Source of the DNA: Craterilacuibacter sp. RT1T | GTDB taxonomy: Bacteria; Pseudomonadota; Gammaproteobacteria; Burkholderiales; Chromobacteriaceae | NCBI RefSeq assembly: GCF_023502145.1 | Contig: NZ_JAMFLI010000001.1 | Location: 620,001 to 684,000 of the forward strand | DNA length: 64,000 nucleotides | Reading direction: 5' to 3' | In this document: in pieces, positions 7,145-16,012 of the stretch | Numbering within the stretch: position 1 is the first letter of the stretch | How the letters are laid out: each line of letters begins with the position of its first letter | Translations under genes and position numbers: made by a program | The notes under the pieces: generated by a model | Databases searched by the model: none | What the model was told of the DNA's origin: nothing | Seen by the model: only the letters and a program-made list of their open reading frames with translations

Positions 7145-10100
7145 TTACCAGATGATTTTGGCGCGGCTCTCGCCCAGCGTATCGGCTAGCGCCAGCAGCA
7201 GTGCATCATCCAGTCTTACCCCCCATGCCGGCGGCAGCATCAATTCGCCCTTGGCCTGACCATTGTTGTAGTGCAGGCGTACCGGGCAGCCGGCTTCTTC
7301 GCTTTTGTAATCGACCAGCGTACTTCTGAGTTTGCCCACATCGGCGGTGTGATCCAGCTGGATGGCCAGCGAGCGCGCATAGCGGCTGCGCGCTTCGCCC
7401 AGCTGATAGACATGTTCGGCGATAATACGCAGACCGCCGGAGAACTTGTCTTCGCTGACCTTGCCCTCCACTACCAGCACGGTGTCTTCTTTTAAGCGGT
7501 CGCGATTGGCGTCAAAGCCTTCGGCAAACAGCGAGACTTCCAGCTTGGCACTGCCGTCATCCAGCTGCACGAAAGCCATCTTGCCGCGGTTGCCCACCTT
7601 GACGCGGATGCCGGTAACAAAGCCGGCCAGTAGTTGCGGCTCCTTGCGCGGCACCAGACGCGATAGCGGCGTTTTGATAAAGCCGCGCACTTCTTTTTCG
7701 TAAGACTTGAACGGGTGGCCGGACAGATAGTAGCCGATGGCCTGTTTTTCTTCGGCCAGTTGCACCGCCGGCGTCCAGGCGCGAGCTTCTATCATCGGCA
7801 CGGCCGGCACCACATCGTCGCCGAACATATCGAATAGCCCGCCTTGCCCCGCGTTGGCGGCTTCCTGGCTGGCCGCTTCCAGTGCCAGAGCGACATTGGC
7901 GAACAGTCTGGCGCGGTTGCTATCCAGTGCGTCGAATGCGCCGGCGCGGATCAGTGCCTCAACTGTGCGTTTATTGACGATTCTCTTGTCGGTACGGCTG
8001 CAAAAATCGAACAGATCCTTGAACGGGCCGCTGGCCTCGCGTACCGCGATAATATGCTCGACCGCCGCCTCACCGGTGCCCTTGATCGCCCCCAGCGCAT
8101 AGCGGATATGGCTGCGGTCGGTCGGCACAAAACGGTAAAAGCCCTGATTGACGTCGGGTGGCAGGAAGGTGAGGCCGTTGGCCAATGCATCATCGTAAAA
8201 AATCTTGAGCTGGTCGGTGTTGTCCAGTTCGCTCGACATGGTCGCCGCCATAAAGGCCGCGCAGTGGTGCGCCTTGAGCCATGCCGTCTGGTAGGACACC
8301 ACGGCGTAGGCGGCGGTATGCGATTTGTTAAAGCCGTATTCGGCAAACATCGCCATCAGGTCAAACAAATGGGTGGCCAGCTCTTTGGTGTAGCCCTTTT
8401 TCTCTGCGCCTTCGGTGAAGATGCCGCGATGCTTGTCCATCTCCTCGGCTTTTTTCTTGCCCATGGCCCGGCGCAGCATGTCGGCGCCGCCCAGCGTATA
8501 GCCGCCGATAATCTGCGAAATCTGCATCACCTGTTCCTGATACACGATCACGCCATAGGTCGGGTCAAGGCAGGCGGTCAGGTCGGGGTGGAAGTAGTCC
8601 ACCGCCTGCTTGCCGGCTTTACGCAGGATAAAGTCGTCCACCATGCCCGAGCCCAGCGGGCCCGGACGATACAGTGCCAATACCGCGATAATGTCTTCGA
8701 AACGGTCGGGCTTGAGCTTCTCCAGCAGGCGCTTCATGCCGTCCGATTCCAGCTGGAACACGGCGGTGGTATTTGCCGTCTGCAAGATGCGGTAGGCCGC
8801 CGGATCGGTGAACTCCAGCAGATTCAGGTCGGTGTCGAAGGACGGATCCAGCTGCTTGATATAGCGTGCGGCCAGATCGATGATGGTCAGGTTTCTGAGG
8901 CCCAGAAAGTCGAACTTCACCAGGCCGATTTTCTCGACATCGTCCTTGTCCAGCATGGAGACCGAAACGGCGTCTTCACCGGAGGCCTGATACAGCGGGC
9001 AGAAATCGGTCAGCTTGCCCGGTGCGATCAGCACGCCGCCTGCGTGCATGCCGATGCCGCGGGTCAGACCCTCCAGCTTCTTGGCCAGCACCCACAACTG
9101 GGCGACTTCTTCCTCGTTTTCCAGCCGCTCTTTCAGGACCGGCTCCATCGCGACGGCGTCGTCCAGCGAGTACTGCTTGCCGGGTGCGGCCGGAATCAGC
9201 TTGGACAGCTGGTCACAGAACATATACGGCAGGTCGAGCACGCGCCCCACATCGCGGATCACCGCCTTGGCTGCCATGGTGCCGAAGGTGGCAATCTGCG
9301 ACACCGCCTCCTGACCATAGGTCTGGCGCACATATTCGATGACGCGGTAGCGGTTGTCCTGACAGAAGTCGACGTCGAAGTCGGGCATGGAAACCCGCTC
9401 CGGGTTAAGGAAACGCTCGAACAGCAGCGCATATTCCAGCGGATCGATATCGGTAATTTTGAGGCTGTAGGCCACCAGCGAGCCCGCACCCGAGCCGCGT
9501 CCCGGCCCTACCGGACAACCGTTATGCTTGGCCCAGTTGATAAAGTCGGCCACGATCAAAAAATAGCCGGGAAAGCCCATCTGGATGATGGTGTCGGTTT
9601 CGAACTTGAGGCGGTCAACATAGCGCGTACGCTGCTTTTCGCGCTCTTCGGCATCCGGATACAGCTCGATCAGGCGCTCTTCCAGCCCTTTTTGCGCCTC
9701 CTGCACCATAAAATCGTCCAGACTCATGCCGTCCGGCGTCGGGAAGTCCGGCAGGTAGTTGGTGCCCAGCTCGACGGTGAAATTGCAGCGCTTGGCGATT
9801 TCGACCGAGTTTTGCAGCGCCTCGGGGACATCGGCGAAGCGTTCCAGCATTTGCGCGCTGGAGAGGAAGTACTGGCAGTCGGCAAATTTCTTTTGCCGGC
9901 GCTTGTCGGACAGGGTAAAGCCTTCGGCGATACACACCCGTGCCTCGTGCGCCATATAGTCGTCCGCATCCATAAACTGGATGGGGTGGGTCGCCACCAC
10001 CGGCAGGCCTGCTTCGCCGGCCAGACGCAAGCTGGCCTGCACGATGGCCTCGACCTGCGGGTTATCCACGCGCTGAATTTCCAGATAGAAGCTGTCGGGA

Positions 10101-10588
10101 AACAGGCGCGCCCAGCTTTGCGCGCGTGCCAGCGCTTCTTCCGGGTTGCCATTGCTGAGCGAAACGCCGATATCGCCCAGCTGCGCGCCGGACAGGCAAA
10201 TCAGCTGGCTATTGTCGCCATGCTCCAGCCACTCGCGCTTGATTTCGGCGCGCCCGCGCACCTGATTGCCGGTAAAGGCTGCGGCCAATAGCTCGCACAG
10301 GCGGCCGTAACCGGCGCGGTTCTTGGCGATCAGCATCAGGCGGCTGGGTTTGTCCCGGTCCGCCTCATTTTCCAGCCAGATATCGCAGGCGATAATCGGC
10401 TTGATGCCGGCATCGCGGCAGCCCTTGTAAAACTTGACAAGCCCGAACAGGTTCATCAGGTCGGACATGGCCAGTGCCGGCATCTGATCGGCGCGTGCGC
10501 GCTTGATCGCGTCGCCAAGACGCACGATGCCGTCACTGACGGAAAATTCGGAATGCACACGAAGGTGGACGAAGCGTGGTGTAGTCAT
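7145..10588 (-). CDS. dnaE: DNA polymerase III alpha subunit
   Basis: 1147-aa replicative polymerase, near the usual 1160. An N-terminal PHP domain (FVHLRVHSEFSVSDG) is followed by the C-family polymerase core with GPGRGSGAGSLVAY and the catalytic Asp motif PDFDVDF near residue 400, tandem HhH DNA binding (LIRAGAFDAL) and a C-terminal OB fold (LLAGFVTGIRVKVGNRG) with beta-clamp and tau contacts. Single gene on the minus strand. A long antisense frame over it (7844-10291) is a codon-bias shadow. Confidence 0.97.
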   Translation of the reverse strand: MTTPRFVHLRVHSEFSVSDGIVRLGDAIKRARADQMPALAMSDLMNLFGLVKFYKGCRDAGIKPIIACDIWLENEADRDKPSRLMLIAKNRAGYGRLCELLAAAFTGNQVRGRAEIKREWLEHGDNSQLICLSGAQLGDIGVSLSNGNPEEALARAQSWARLFPDSFYLEIQRVDNPQVEAIVQASLRLAGEAGLPVVATHPIQFMDADDYMAHEARVCIAEGFTLSDKRRQKKFADCQYFLSSAQMLERFADVPEALQNSVEIAKRCNFTVELGTNYLPDFPTPDGMSLDDFMVQEAQKGLEERLIELYPDAEEREKQRTRYVDRLKFETDTIIQMGFPGYFLIVADFINWAKHNGCPVGPGRGSGAGSLVAYSLKITDIDPLEYALLFERFLNPERVSMPDFDVDFCQDNRYRVIEYVRQTYGQEAVSQIATFGTMAAKAVIRDVGRVLDLPYMFCDQLSKLIPAAPGKQYSLDDAVAMEPVLKERLENEEEVAQLWVLAKKLEGLTRGIGMHAGGVLIAPGKLTDFCPLYQASGEDAVSVSMLDKDDVEKIGLVKFDFLGLRNLTIIDLAARYIKQLDPSFDTDLNLLEFTDPAAYRILQTANTTAVFQLESDGMKRLLEKLKPDRFEDIIAVLALYRPGPLGSGMVDDFILRKAGKQAVDYFHPDLTACLDPTYGVIVYQEQVMQISQIIGGYTLGGADMLRRAMGKKKAEEMDKHRGIFTEGAEKKGYTKELATHLFDLMAMFAEYGFNKSHTAAYAVVSYQTAWLKAHHCAAFMAATMSSELDNTDQLKIFYDDALANGLTFLPPDVNQGFYRFVPTDRSHIRYALGAIKGTGEAAVEHIIAVREASGPFKDLFDFCSRTDKRIVNKRTVEALIRAGAFDALDSNRARLFANVALALEAASQEAANAGQGGLFDMFGDDVVPAVPMIEARAWTPAVQLAEEKQAIGYYLSGHPFKSYEKEVRGFIKTPLSRLVPRKEPQLLAGFVTGIRVKVGNRGKMAFVQLDDGSAKLEVSLFAEGFDANRDRLKEDTVLVVEGKVSEDKFSGGLRIIAEHVYQLGEARSRYARSLAIQLDHTADVGKLRSTLVDYKSEEAGCPVRLHYNNGQAKGELMLPPAWGVRLDDALLLALADTLGESRAKIIW

Positions 10589-10756
10589 CCGCGCATTGTA
10601 GAGCTGTGGGCGCAGCGGGGCTAGTTCCGGCTGGAGAAGGTGGGCATGAGGGCGGGCAGCGTCTGAGTCTCGTTGCGACTCACCGGCAAACAGGCGATCG
10701 GATGCCTATCCTGAGAGCATCACCCGTCGGTGATCTCACAGCTAAGGAGGATTAAG

Positions 10757-10906
10757 ATGAAACAGGGAATCAAAACGGCGGCTGCCGTGATTTTGACGAC
10801 GCTTTTACTCGCCGCCTGCAATACCATGGCCGGCATGGGGCAGGATGTAAAGGCGGCAGGTCAGGGGGTGACTAAAGCGGCGGATGATGTAAAAGAAAAA
10901 ATGTGA
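10757..10906 (+). CDS. ecnB: Entericidin-like small lipoprotein
   Basis: 49 aa, preceded by a perfect AAGGAGG 8 nt before the ATG. The N-terminus is a lipoprotein signal (MKQGIKTAAAVILTTLLLAAC) with lipobox L-A-A-C at residue 21. The mature part, CNTMAGMGQDVKAAGQGV then TKAADDVKEKM, matches the entericidin A/B pattern of a short amphipathic membrane lipoprotein. Entericidins act in envelope stress and programmed lysis in E. coli; here only the family is supported. Too short for most gene callers, but the ribosome site, lipobox and following terminator agree. Confidence 0.85.
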   Translation: MKQGIKTAAAVILTTLLLAACNTMAGMGQDVKAAGQGVTKAADDVKEKM

Positions 10907-10963
10907 GTCTGACCGGCTGAGCCATGCCGGCTTTGCACTTGAGCGCAGGCGCTTTTTCATCAA

Positions 10964-10989
10964 CAGGGCATCGTCAGGATGCCCTGTTT
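10964..10989 (+). terminator. Terminator after the entericidin-like gene
   Basis: CAGGGCATC (10964-10972) and GATGCCCTG (10978-10986) form a perfect 9-bp stem with a 5-nt loop, followed by TTT. A smaller hairpin with four T lies just upstream (AGCGC/GCGCT, about 10942-10957). Confidence 0.7.
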
Positions 10990-11094
10990 GCATGATGGGT
11001 GGCCGCGCCTGAAATCGTACTGCATGGCGGGCATTGGCGCATGGCTTGCCCGCCTGTATCGTGTGTAGCTGGATCAGGTTTTAGGGGAGGCGCC

Positions 11095-11931
11095 ATGTTG
11101 AATTTGAATTCGCACCGCTGGCGCTTGGCGCTACTGGGTCTGTTATGCGCTTTGCCAGCAGCTGCAGATGAACTTGGCCGGCAGGCAAAGGTCTGGATGC
11201 GTGCTGACCATGTGGTGTTGCTGGGCGAGGTGCATGACAACCCGGATGGCCATGCGCAAAGGCTGGCCTTGCTTAAGACGGCATTGCACGCGGGCTGGCG
11301 GCCGGCGCTGGTGATGGAAATGTTCGATCGCGAACGGCAGGCAGAACTGGATGCGGCGCGCCAGCACTGCCGGCTCGATGGCGCATGTATTGCGCAGCGG
11401 GCCGGCGCAGAAGGCTGGAACTGGGCCTTGTACCAGCCCGTGCTGGCCTTGGCGCAGCAGTACCAGTTGCCACTGATCGCCGGCAATCTGTCGCGTGATG
11501 AAGCACGCCAGGTCATGAAAAACGGCTACGCGGCGGTGCTGGATGAGGCCACCCGCCAGCGCTATCGGCTGGATCAGCCTTTGCCGGCGGCGCTGGAAGA
11601 AGGTCAGCGCCAAGCGCTGGATCAGGGCCACTGCGGCATGCTGCCGGCCAAGGCCATGCCGGCCATGGTGCGCGCGCAGGTGGCGCGCGATGTTGTACTG
11701 GCGGATACCTTGCTGCAACACCGAAGTCAGGGCGCGGTGCTGATTGCCGGTAATGGCCATGTCGGGCGGGCAGTGGGCGTGCCGCGCTGGTTGCCTGAAG
11801 CTGTGCCCTTGTGGGTGGTCGGCTTTATCGAGCAGGGGCAGTCCGCTTCGGGGTATGATCTGGCCGTCGCGGTGGCGGCTACGCCGAGAGAAGACCCGTG
11901 CCTGGGTTTGGCTGCCGTGCAAAAGCCTTGA
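11095..11931 (+). CDS. ChaN-family haem-binding exported protein
   Basis: 278 aa from the ATG at 11095, which has AGGGGAGG 5 nt upstream and opens a clean signal peptide (SHRWRLALLGLLCALPAAAD). The ChaN/PhuW signature VVLLGEVHDNPDGH lies near residue 41, followed by VMEMFDRERQ and a late GNGHVGRAVGVPRWL. ChaN dimers bind two stacked haems in the outer membrane or periplasm and are linked to haem/iron uptake. No lipobox is visible, so it is probably soluble and periplasmic. Followed 53 bp later by a DUF2062 gene on the same strand. Confidence 0.75.
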   Translation: MLNLNSHRWRLALLGLLCALPAAADELGRQAKVWMRADHVVLLGEVHDNPDGHAQRLALLKTALHAGWRPALVMEMFDRERQAELDAARQHCRLDGACIAQRAGAEGWNWALYQPVLALAQQYQLPLIAGNLSRDEARQVMKNGYAAVLDEATRQRYRLDQPLPAALEEGQRQALDQGHCGMLPAKAMPAMVRAQVARDVVLADTLLQHRSQGAVLIAGNGHVGRAVGVPRWLPEAVPLWVVGFIEQGQSASGYDLAVAVAATPREDPCLGLAAVQKP

Positions 11932-11984
11932 GCGCTGCTTGCCGTGCTTATCACCTTGTTTTTTGTTGAGAGCGGAGTGTGTTC

Positions 11985-12503
11985 GTGAAAAAACAGTTGC
12001 GCCGTCTGTTGCCTGATGCGCAAAGCCTGCGCCAGCGCAAAGGTTTGGGCTGGCTTGCGCCCTGGCTTGGGCGGGAGCAGTTATGGTATCTGAGCCGTCA
12101 CAGCGTGGCGCTGGGTATGGCGCTGGGCGTGTTTTTCGGTCTGCTGACCCCGTTTGCCCAGATATTTCTGGCGGTGATGGCGGCCATTGCCCTGCGCGCC
12201 AATGTGGCGGCGGCGGCTTTGTCTACGCTGGTGACCAATCCGCTCACCTTCGCACCCATTTATTATCTGGCTTATCGCTTAGGCAATTTTTTGCTGGGTA
12301 ACGAGGGTGGGGCCGGGGTGCCGTTTAGTGGTGACGCCAGTTGGTGGTCGGATTTGAGCGGTGTGGGTAAGCCTTTGCTCTTGGGGCTGGTGTTGATTGC
12401 CTTGGTGTTGGCGCCTCTGGTCTATCTGGCGGTGAGTACATTGTGGCGCTTGAGTTCGGCCTGGGCCTGGCAGCGGCGCAAAGCGCGGCGGCAGGCGCTT
12501 TGA
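11985..12503 (+). CDS. DUF2062 membrane protein
   Basis: 172 aa from a GTG start at 11985 (VKKQLRRLLP). GGAG lies 7 nt upstream, which fits this start better than the GTG at 11979. The DUF2062 hallmarks are present: basic N-terminus, S-V-A-L-G-M-A-L-G-V-F-F-G-L-L-T-P near residue 40 and TNPLTFAPIYYLAYRLG near 83, then a last hydrophobic helix and a basic tail. About three transmembrane segments; function of the family unknown. Confidence 0.78.
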   Translation: MKKQLRRLLPDAQSLRQRKGLGWLAPWLGREQLWYLSRHSVALGMALGVFFGLLTPFAQIFLAVMAAIALRANVAAAALSTLVTNPLTFAPIYYLAYRLGNFLLGNEGGAGVPFSGDASWWSDLSGVGKPLLLGLVLIALVLAPLVYLAVSTLWRLSSAWAWQRRKARRQAL

Positions 12504-12637
12504 ACACGGCCTTGCGCACGGGGTTTTTTCCTTTGGCGGCTACCGCGAAAGCGCTGCCTCTCTTACAATGCGCACCTTGTTGATTTGTAATGGCTTCTGC
12601 GCCGTAGTGTGCGCCCAGCCCAGGACCCCGATTCCCC

Positions 12638-14269
12638 ATGTTGCGATTGTCTGAAATCAAGCTCCCCCTTGACCATCCCGAACACGCTTTGCGTGACGCC
12701 ATTATTGCCCGCTTGGGCGTGCCCGCGGGCGATGTGCAGGATTTTATCGTTTACAAGCGCAGCTTCGATGCGCGCCGCTCGGTGATGGCATTAACCTACA
12801 CCGTTGATATCACGGTGGCCGGCGAAGAGCGCTTGCTGAAAAAATTTGCCAAAGACGCGCATATAGGCATGACGCCGGATATGCGCTACCAGTTTGTCGG
12901 TCAGGCAGCGGAGGATTTGGCCGAGCGCCCGCTGGTGGTCGGCTTTGGTCCGTGCGGCATTTTTGCCGCGCTGGTGCTGGCGCAGATGGGCTTCAAGCCG
13001 GTGGTGCTTGAACGCGGCAAAAAGGTGCGCGAGCGCACCAAGGACACCTGGGGCCTGTGGCGCAATAACAAGCTCAACCCCGAATCGAATGTGCAGTTCG
13101 GCGAAGGCGGCGCCGGTACGTTTTCGGATGGCAAACTCTATAGCCAGATCAAGGACCCGCGCCATCTGGGGCGCAAGGTGCTGGAGGAGTTTGTGCGTTT
13201 CGGTGCGCCGGACGAGATCATCTATGTCAACCGCCCGCATATCGGCACGTTCCGTCTGGTGAGCATGGTCGAGAAGATGCGCGCCGAGATCGAACGCCTG
13301 GGCGGCGAGATCCGTTTTCAGGCTAAGGTCAGCGACTTGCTGCTGGACGAGATGGCGGATGGCAATAAGCAGGTGCGCGGCCTGCGTCTGGAAAACGGCG
13401 ACGAGATTGCTTCGCGCCATATCGTACTGGCACTGGGCCATAGTGCGCGCGATACCTTCGAGATGCTGCATGAACGCGGCGTCTATCTGGAGCAAAAGCC
13501 GTTTGCCGTCGGTTTCCGCATCGAGCACCCGCAAAAGCTGATCGATGAAGTGCGCTGGGGCAAGTATGCCGGCCATGAAATGCTGGGTGCGGCCGACTAC
13601 AAACTGGTGCATCAGGCCAGCAATGGCCGTGCGGTATACAGTTTTTGCATGTGCCCGGGCGGGCAGGTGGTGGCCGCAGCCAGCGAGCCGGGCCGCGTGG
13701 TGACCAATGGCATGAGCCAGTATTCGCGCGCCGAACGCAATGCCAATGCAGGCCTGGTGGTCAATATCGAGCCTAAGGATTTTCCGGGTAGCGATCCCTT
13801 GGCCGGTATGCGTCTGCAGCGTGACCTGGAGTCGCGCGCCTATGTGCTGGGCGGCAGCAACTACAATGCGCCGGCGCAGCTGGTGGGAGACTTTATCGCC
13901 GGCCGGGCATCGACCGCGCTGGGTTCGGTCACGCCGTCCTATCAGCCGGGGGTCACGCCGACCGATCTTGCCAGCGCCTTGCCCGACTATGCGATTGCCG
14001 CCATGCGCGAGGCGATTCCGGCCTTTGCCAAGAAGATCCGCGGTTACGATATGAATGATGCGGTGCTGACCGGGGTCGAGACGCGCACTTCCAGCCCCTT
14101 GCGCATCAAGCGTAATGACGTGTTGCAAAGCCTGAACGTTAAGGGTCTGTATCCGGCGGGCGAGGGTGCAGGCTACGCGGGCGGCATCCTGTCGGCGGGT
14201 GTGGATGGCATCAAGGTGGCCGAAGCGCTGGCTTGTGACATGCTTGGTATTGGGCCTGCGGTGGCTTAA
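12638..14269 (+). CDS. FAD-dependent dehydrogenase (COG2509 family)
   Basis: 543 aa. An N-terminal domain of about 90 residues precedes a FAD-binding Rossmann motif PLVVGFGPCGIFAALVLAQMG near residue 98 with the VVLERG acidic end of strand 2. Later motifs are FGEGGAGTFSDGKLYS, VLALGHSARDTFEML and a C-terminal AGEGAGYAGGILSAGVDG that completes the flavin site. The length and order match the widespread uncharacterised FAD-dependent dehydrogenase family. The substrate is unknown. Possible terminator structure 64 bp downstream. Confidence 0.82.
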   Translation: MLRLSEIKLPLDHPEHALRDAIIARLGVPAGDVQDFIVYKRSFDARRSVMALTYTVDITVAGEERLLKKFAKDAHIGMTPDMRYQFVGQAAEDLAERPLVVGFGPCGIFAALVLAQMGFKPVVLERGKKVRERTKDTWGLWRNNKLNPESNVQFGEGGAGTFSDGKLYSQIKDPRHLGRKVLEEFVRFGAPDEIIYVNRPHIGTFRLVSMVEKMRAEIERLGGEIRFQAKVSDLLLDEMADGNKQVRGLRLENGDEIASRHIVLALGHSARDTFEMLHERGVYLEQKPFAVGFRIEHPQKLIDEVRWGKYAGHEMLGAADYKLVHQASNGRAVYSFCMCPGGQVVAAASEPGRVVTNGMSQYSRAERNANAGLVVNIEPKDFPGSDPLAGMRLQRDLESRAYVLGGSNYNAPAQLVGDFIAGRASTALGSVTPSYQPGVTPTDLASALPDYAIAAMREAIPAFAKKIRGYDMNDAVLTGVETRTSSPLRIKRNDVLQSLNVKGLYPAGEGAGYAGGILSAGVDGIKVAEALACDMLGIGPAVA

Positions 14270-14332
14270 AGCGGTTTTTCTGGCGCCCTTGGCAGGGTTT
14301 GCTCGCATCCCGGGAATGTCTGTCGTTATTAC

Positions 14333-14379
14333 TGCCCTGGTGGTTAGGCGGATTGATTCCGCAATCAGGGCACTTTTTT
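14333..14379 (+). terminator. Branched terminator-like hairpin between the FAD dehydrogenase and cyclase genes
   Basis: TGCCCTG (14333-14339) pairs with CAGGGCA (14366-14372) and encloses an inner hairpin GCGGA/TCCGC (14348-14362); six T follow (14374-14379). A further hairpin GACCC/GGGTC follows just before the ribosome site of the next gene. It may simply end the FAD gene, or act as a leader attenuator. Confidence 0.6.
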
Positions 14380-14412
14380 GTGAGACCCGTTGTGGGTCGC
14401 CCGGAGGGTATT

Positions 14413-14970
14413 TTGAAAACAGAGTGTATTAGTCTTGAGGTTGGAGAGAGTCATCCTGCCTACCAGTGGGCCAAAAGGCAATCTGACTCAGTTGGTGCAT
14501 TTGGGCATATTGGGACGCACATAGACTGCTATGAACGCAGCCCGGATGCCAGCCGTTACGAGGTTGATGCGGTCGTAATCGACTGTACGCAGGGTATGCC
14601 TGAGGCGGGGGCTCTGGCCGGGCTTGATTTGCAGGGGCGGGCATTGGTGCTGTATACGGCCAATGTCGAGCGCAACGGTTATGGTGCCCCGGCCTACGGC
14701 AAGATGCTGACTTGTCTGGAAGAGCGTGTGCTAGAGCAGTTGTTGGAGATGGGGCCCGCATTTATCCTTGTCGATAGCTATGGCATTGGCCTGCATGGTG
14801 AGCAACATATCGCATTCGATAAGAAATGCGAAGCCAGTGGTTGTTTCGTGATTGAAAACGTGTTTCTGAATCGCGAGATTTGTGCCGGGCTGATTAGTCT
14901 GTCGATCAGTATTGATATGGCTTCCCTGTCAACAGGGAAGCGCTGCGAAGTCATTGCCTTGTATCGCTAG
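14413..14970 (+). CDS. Cyclase-family metal hydrolase (kynurenine-formamidase-like)
   Basis: 185 aa from a proposed TTG start at 14413, chosen because GGAGGG lies 5 nt upstream and the frame before it is intergenic hairpin sequence. The cyclase-family metal motif HxGTHxD is present as GHIGTHIDCYERS near residue 36, and the enclosing fold (VIDCTQGMPEAG, LVLYTANVERNG, FILVDSYGIG) fits the family. Compared with canonical KynB the segment after HxD (normally P-x-H) reads CYERS, so one metal ligand may differ. Substrate unknown. Confidence 0.65.
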   Translation: MKTECISLEVGESHPAYQWAKRQSDSVGAFGHIGTHIDCYERSPDASRYEVDAVVIDCTQGMPEAGALAGLDLQGRALVLYTANVERNGYGAPAYGKMLTCLEERVLEQLLEMGPAFILVDSYGIGLHGEQHIAFDKKCEASGCFVIENVFLNREICAGLISLSISIDMASLSTGKRCEVIALYR

Positions 14971-15147
14971 TTCCTTATCGTTACGCGGCACCAGTTTCTG
15001 GGTGCACGTGAGTACGGCTATCACGTGCTGCGTAAACTGCGCACTATCCCTTTGATCAGCACTACGCGGTGTTGTACGGCTTTAGCATCGCCTGAATTCG
15101 GCCGTTCGTCGCGGAGTGCTCCTCTGTCGCTGCGGGGTACTGCCCAA

Positions 15148-15627
15148 TCAGAGAAGCGGAGTGGGCGATAGCAACACGCCGTCTTCATCGGCATACAGCC
15201 ATTCGCCGGGCGTGAAGCTGACATCGCCGAAGCACAGCGTCAGGCTTTGCTGACCTTCGCCGCGCTTGACCGATTTTTTGGGATTCGTTGCCAGTGCGCG
15301 CACGCCGATGTCGAGCTGATGGATGGCGACCGAGTCGCGGATGCAGCCCCAGATCACCACCCCTTCCCATTGGTTCTTCACGGCCAGTTCGGCTATCTGG
15401 TCACCCAAGAGTGCGCAGCGCAGCGAACCGCCGCCGTCTATGACCAGCACCTTGCCTGCGCCTGGTGTGCCCAGTACTTCGCGCACCAGCGTGTTGTCCT
15501 CGAACAGCTTGAGGGTGACGATTTGCCCGAAAAAGCGTGGGCGGCCGCCATAGCTTTGCAATAGGGGCAGCATCACCTGTACCTGGCCTTCGTTGGCGTC
15601 GTACAGATCCGTAGTCAGAAAGTTCAT
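15148..15627 (-). CDS. rraA: RraA-family protein (ribonuclease E regulator / HMG-oxaloacetate aldolase fold)
   Basis: 159 aa, the standard RraA length. Motifs include [12 protein letters not shown] at the N-terminus, [25 protein letters not shown] near residue 58 and [11 protein letters not shown] near 90, where Gly, Arg and Asp line the central channel. In E. coli RraA binds RNase E and lowers its activity; many family members instead are class II aldolases for 4-hydroxy-4-methyl-2-oxoglutarate, and sequence alone does not separate the two. The 177 bp between it and the cyclase-family gene hold no recognisable element. Confidence 0.82.
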   Translation of the reverse strand: MNFLTTDLYDANEGQVQVMLPLLQSYGGRPRFFGQIVTLKLFEDNTLVREVLGTPGAGKVLVIDGGGSLRCALLGDQIAELAVKNQWEGVVIWGCIRDSVAIHQLDIGVRALATNPKKSVKRGEGQQSLTLCFGDVSFTPGEWLYADEDGVLLSPTPLL

Positions 15628-15803
15628 GGCTTAAGTGTCCTGTGTCGGGAAGAGGGTGTGATGTGTTAGATAGGTTAATCCTACATGTCATAGCCATTGG
15701 GTGGCCATTTTTTATAAATGGGCATCTGATCGTAAGCAGTCGTTTTTTTCGCCTATTCCAGCTAGGGCGCGGCATGGCTGGCCTGGGCGGAGGGTGTCTG
15801 GTT

Positions 15804-15812
15804 TTATCCACA
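15804..15812 (+). promoter_or_regulatory. Consensus DnaA box upstream of nrdJ
   Basis: TTATCCACA matches the DnaA-box consensus TTATNCACA exactly, about 200 bp before the nrdJ start in the 385-bp rraA-nrdJ gap. DnaA regulates RNR genes in E. coli, so the position is suggestive, but a single 9-mer can occur by chance. No cobalamin riboswitch signature and no clear NrdR-box pair were seen in this gap. Confidence 0.35.
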
Positions 15813-16012
15813 GTTTTTCCACCGGGTTTTCCCTTGCCCCCGTTGGTGCTTTGCGCGAGACTCGCGCCCTTGCCGAATTTTGACGGCCGGAATGAATCGT
15901 TGCTGATGGCTGTTTTGAGCGGTTTGTCAACGTTTAAATCATCAACAGCTTGTGTCATACTGCGCGCCGAGTGCGTATATATTGATATTGCGGGTGAATG
16001 GGAGGGGTAGCG

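Noticed and set aside
7844-10291. 815-aa open frame antisense to dnaE
   Set aside because: It mirrors dnaE in a GC-rich gene, has no ribosome site and a composition rich in Gly, Gln, His and Arg typical of shadow frames.
14971-15147. Intergenic stretch possibly a degraded element
   Set aside because: No gene, hairpin array or repeat that I could support; left without a call.
15628-16012. Search for a cobalamin riboswitch or NrdR boxes before nrdJ
   Set aside because: No GCCACTG-type B12-box core and no paired NrdR boxes were found; only the single DnaA box is reported.
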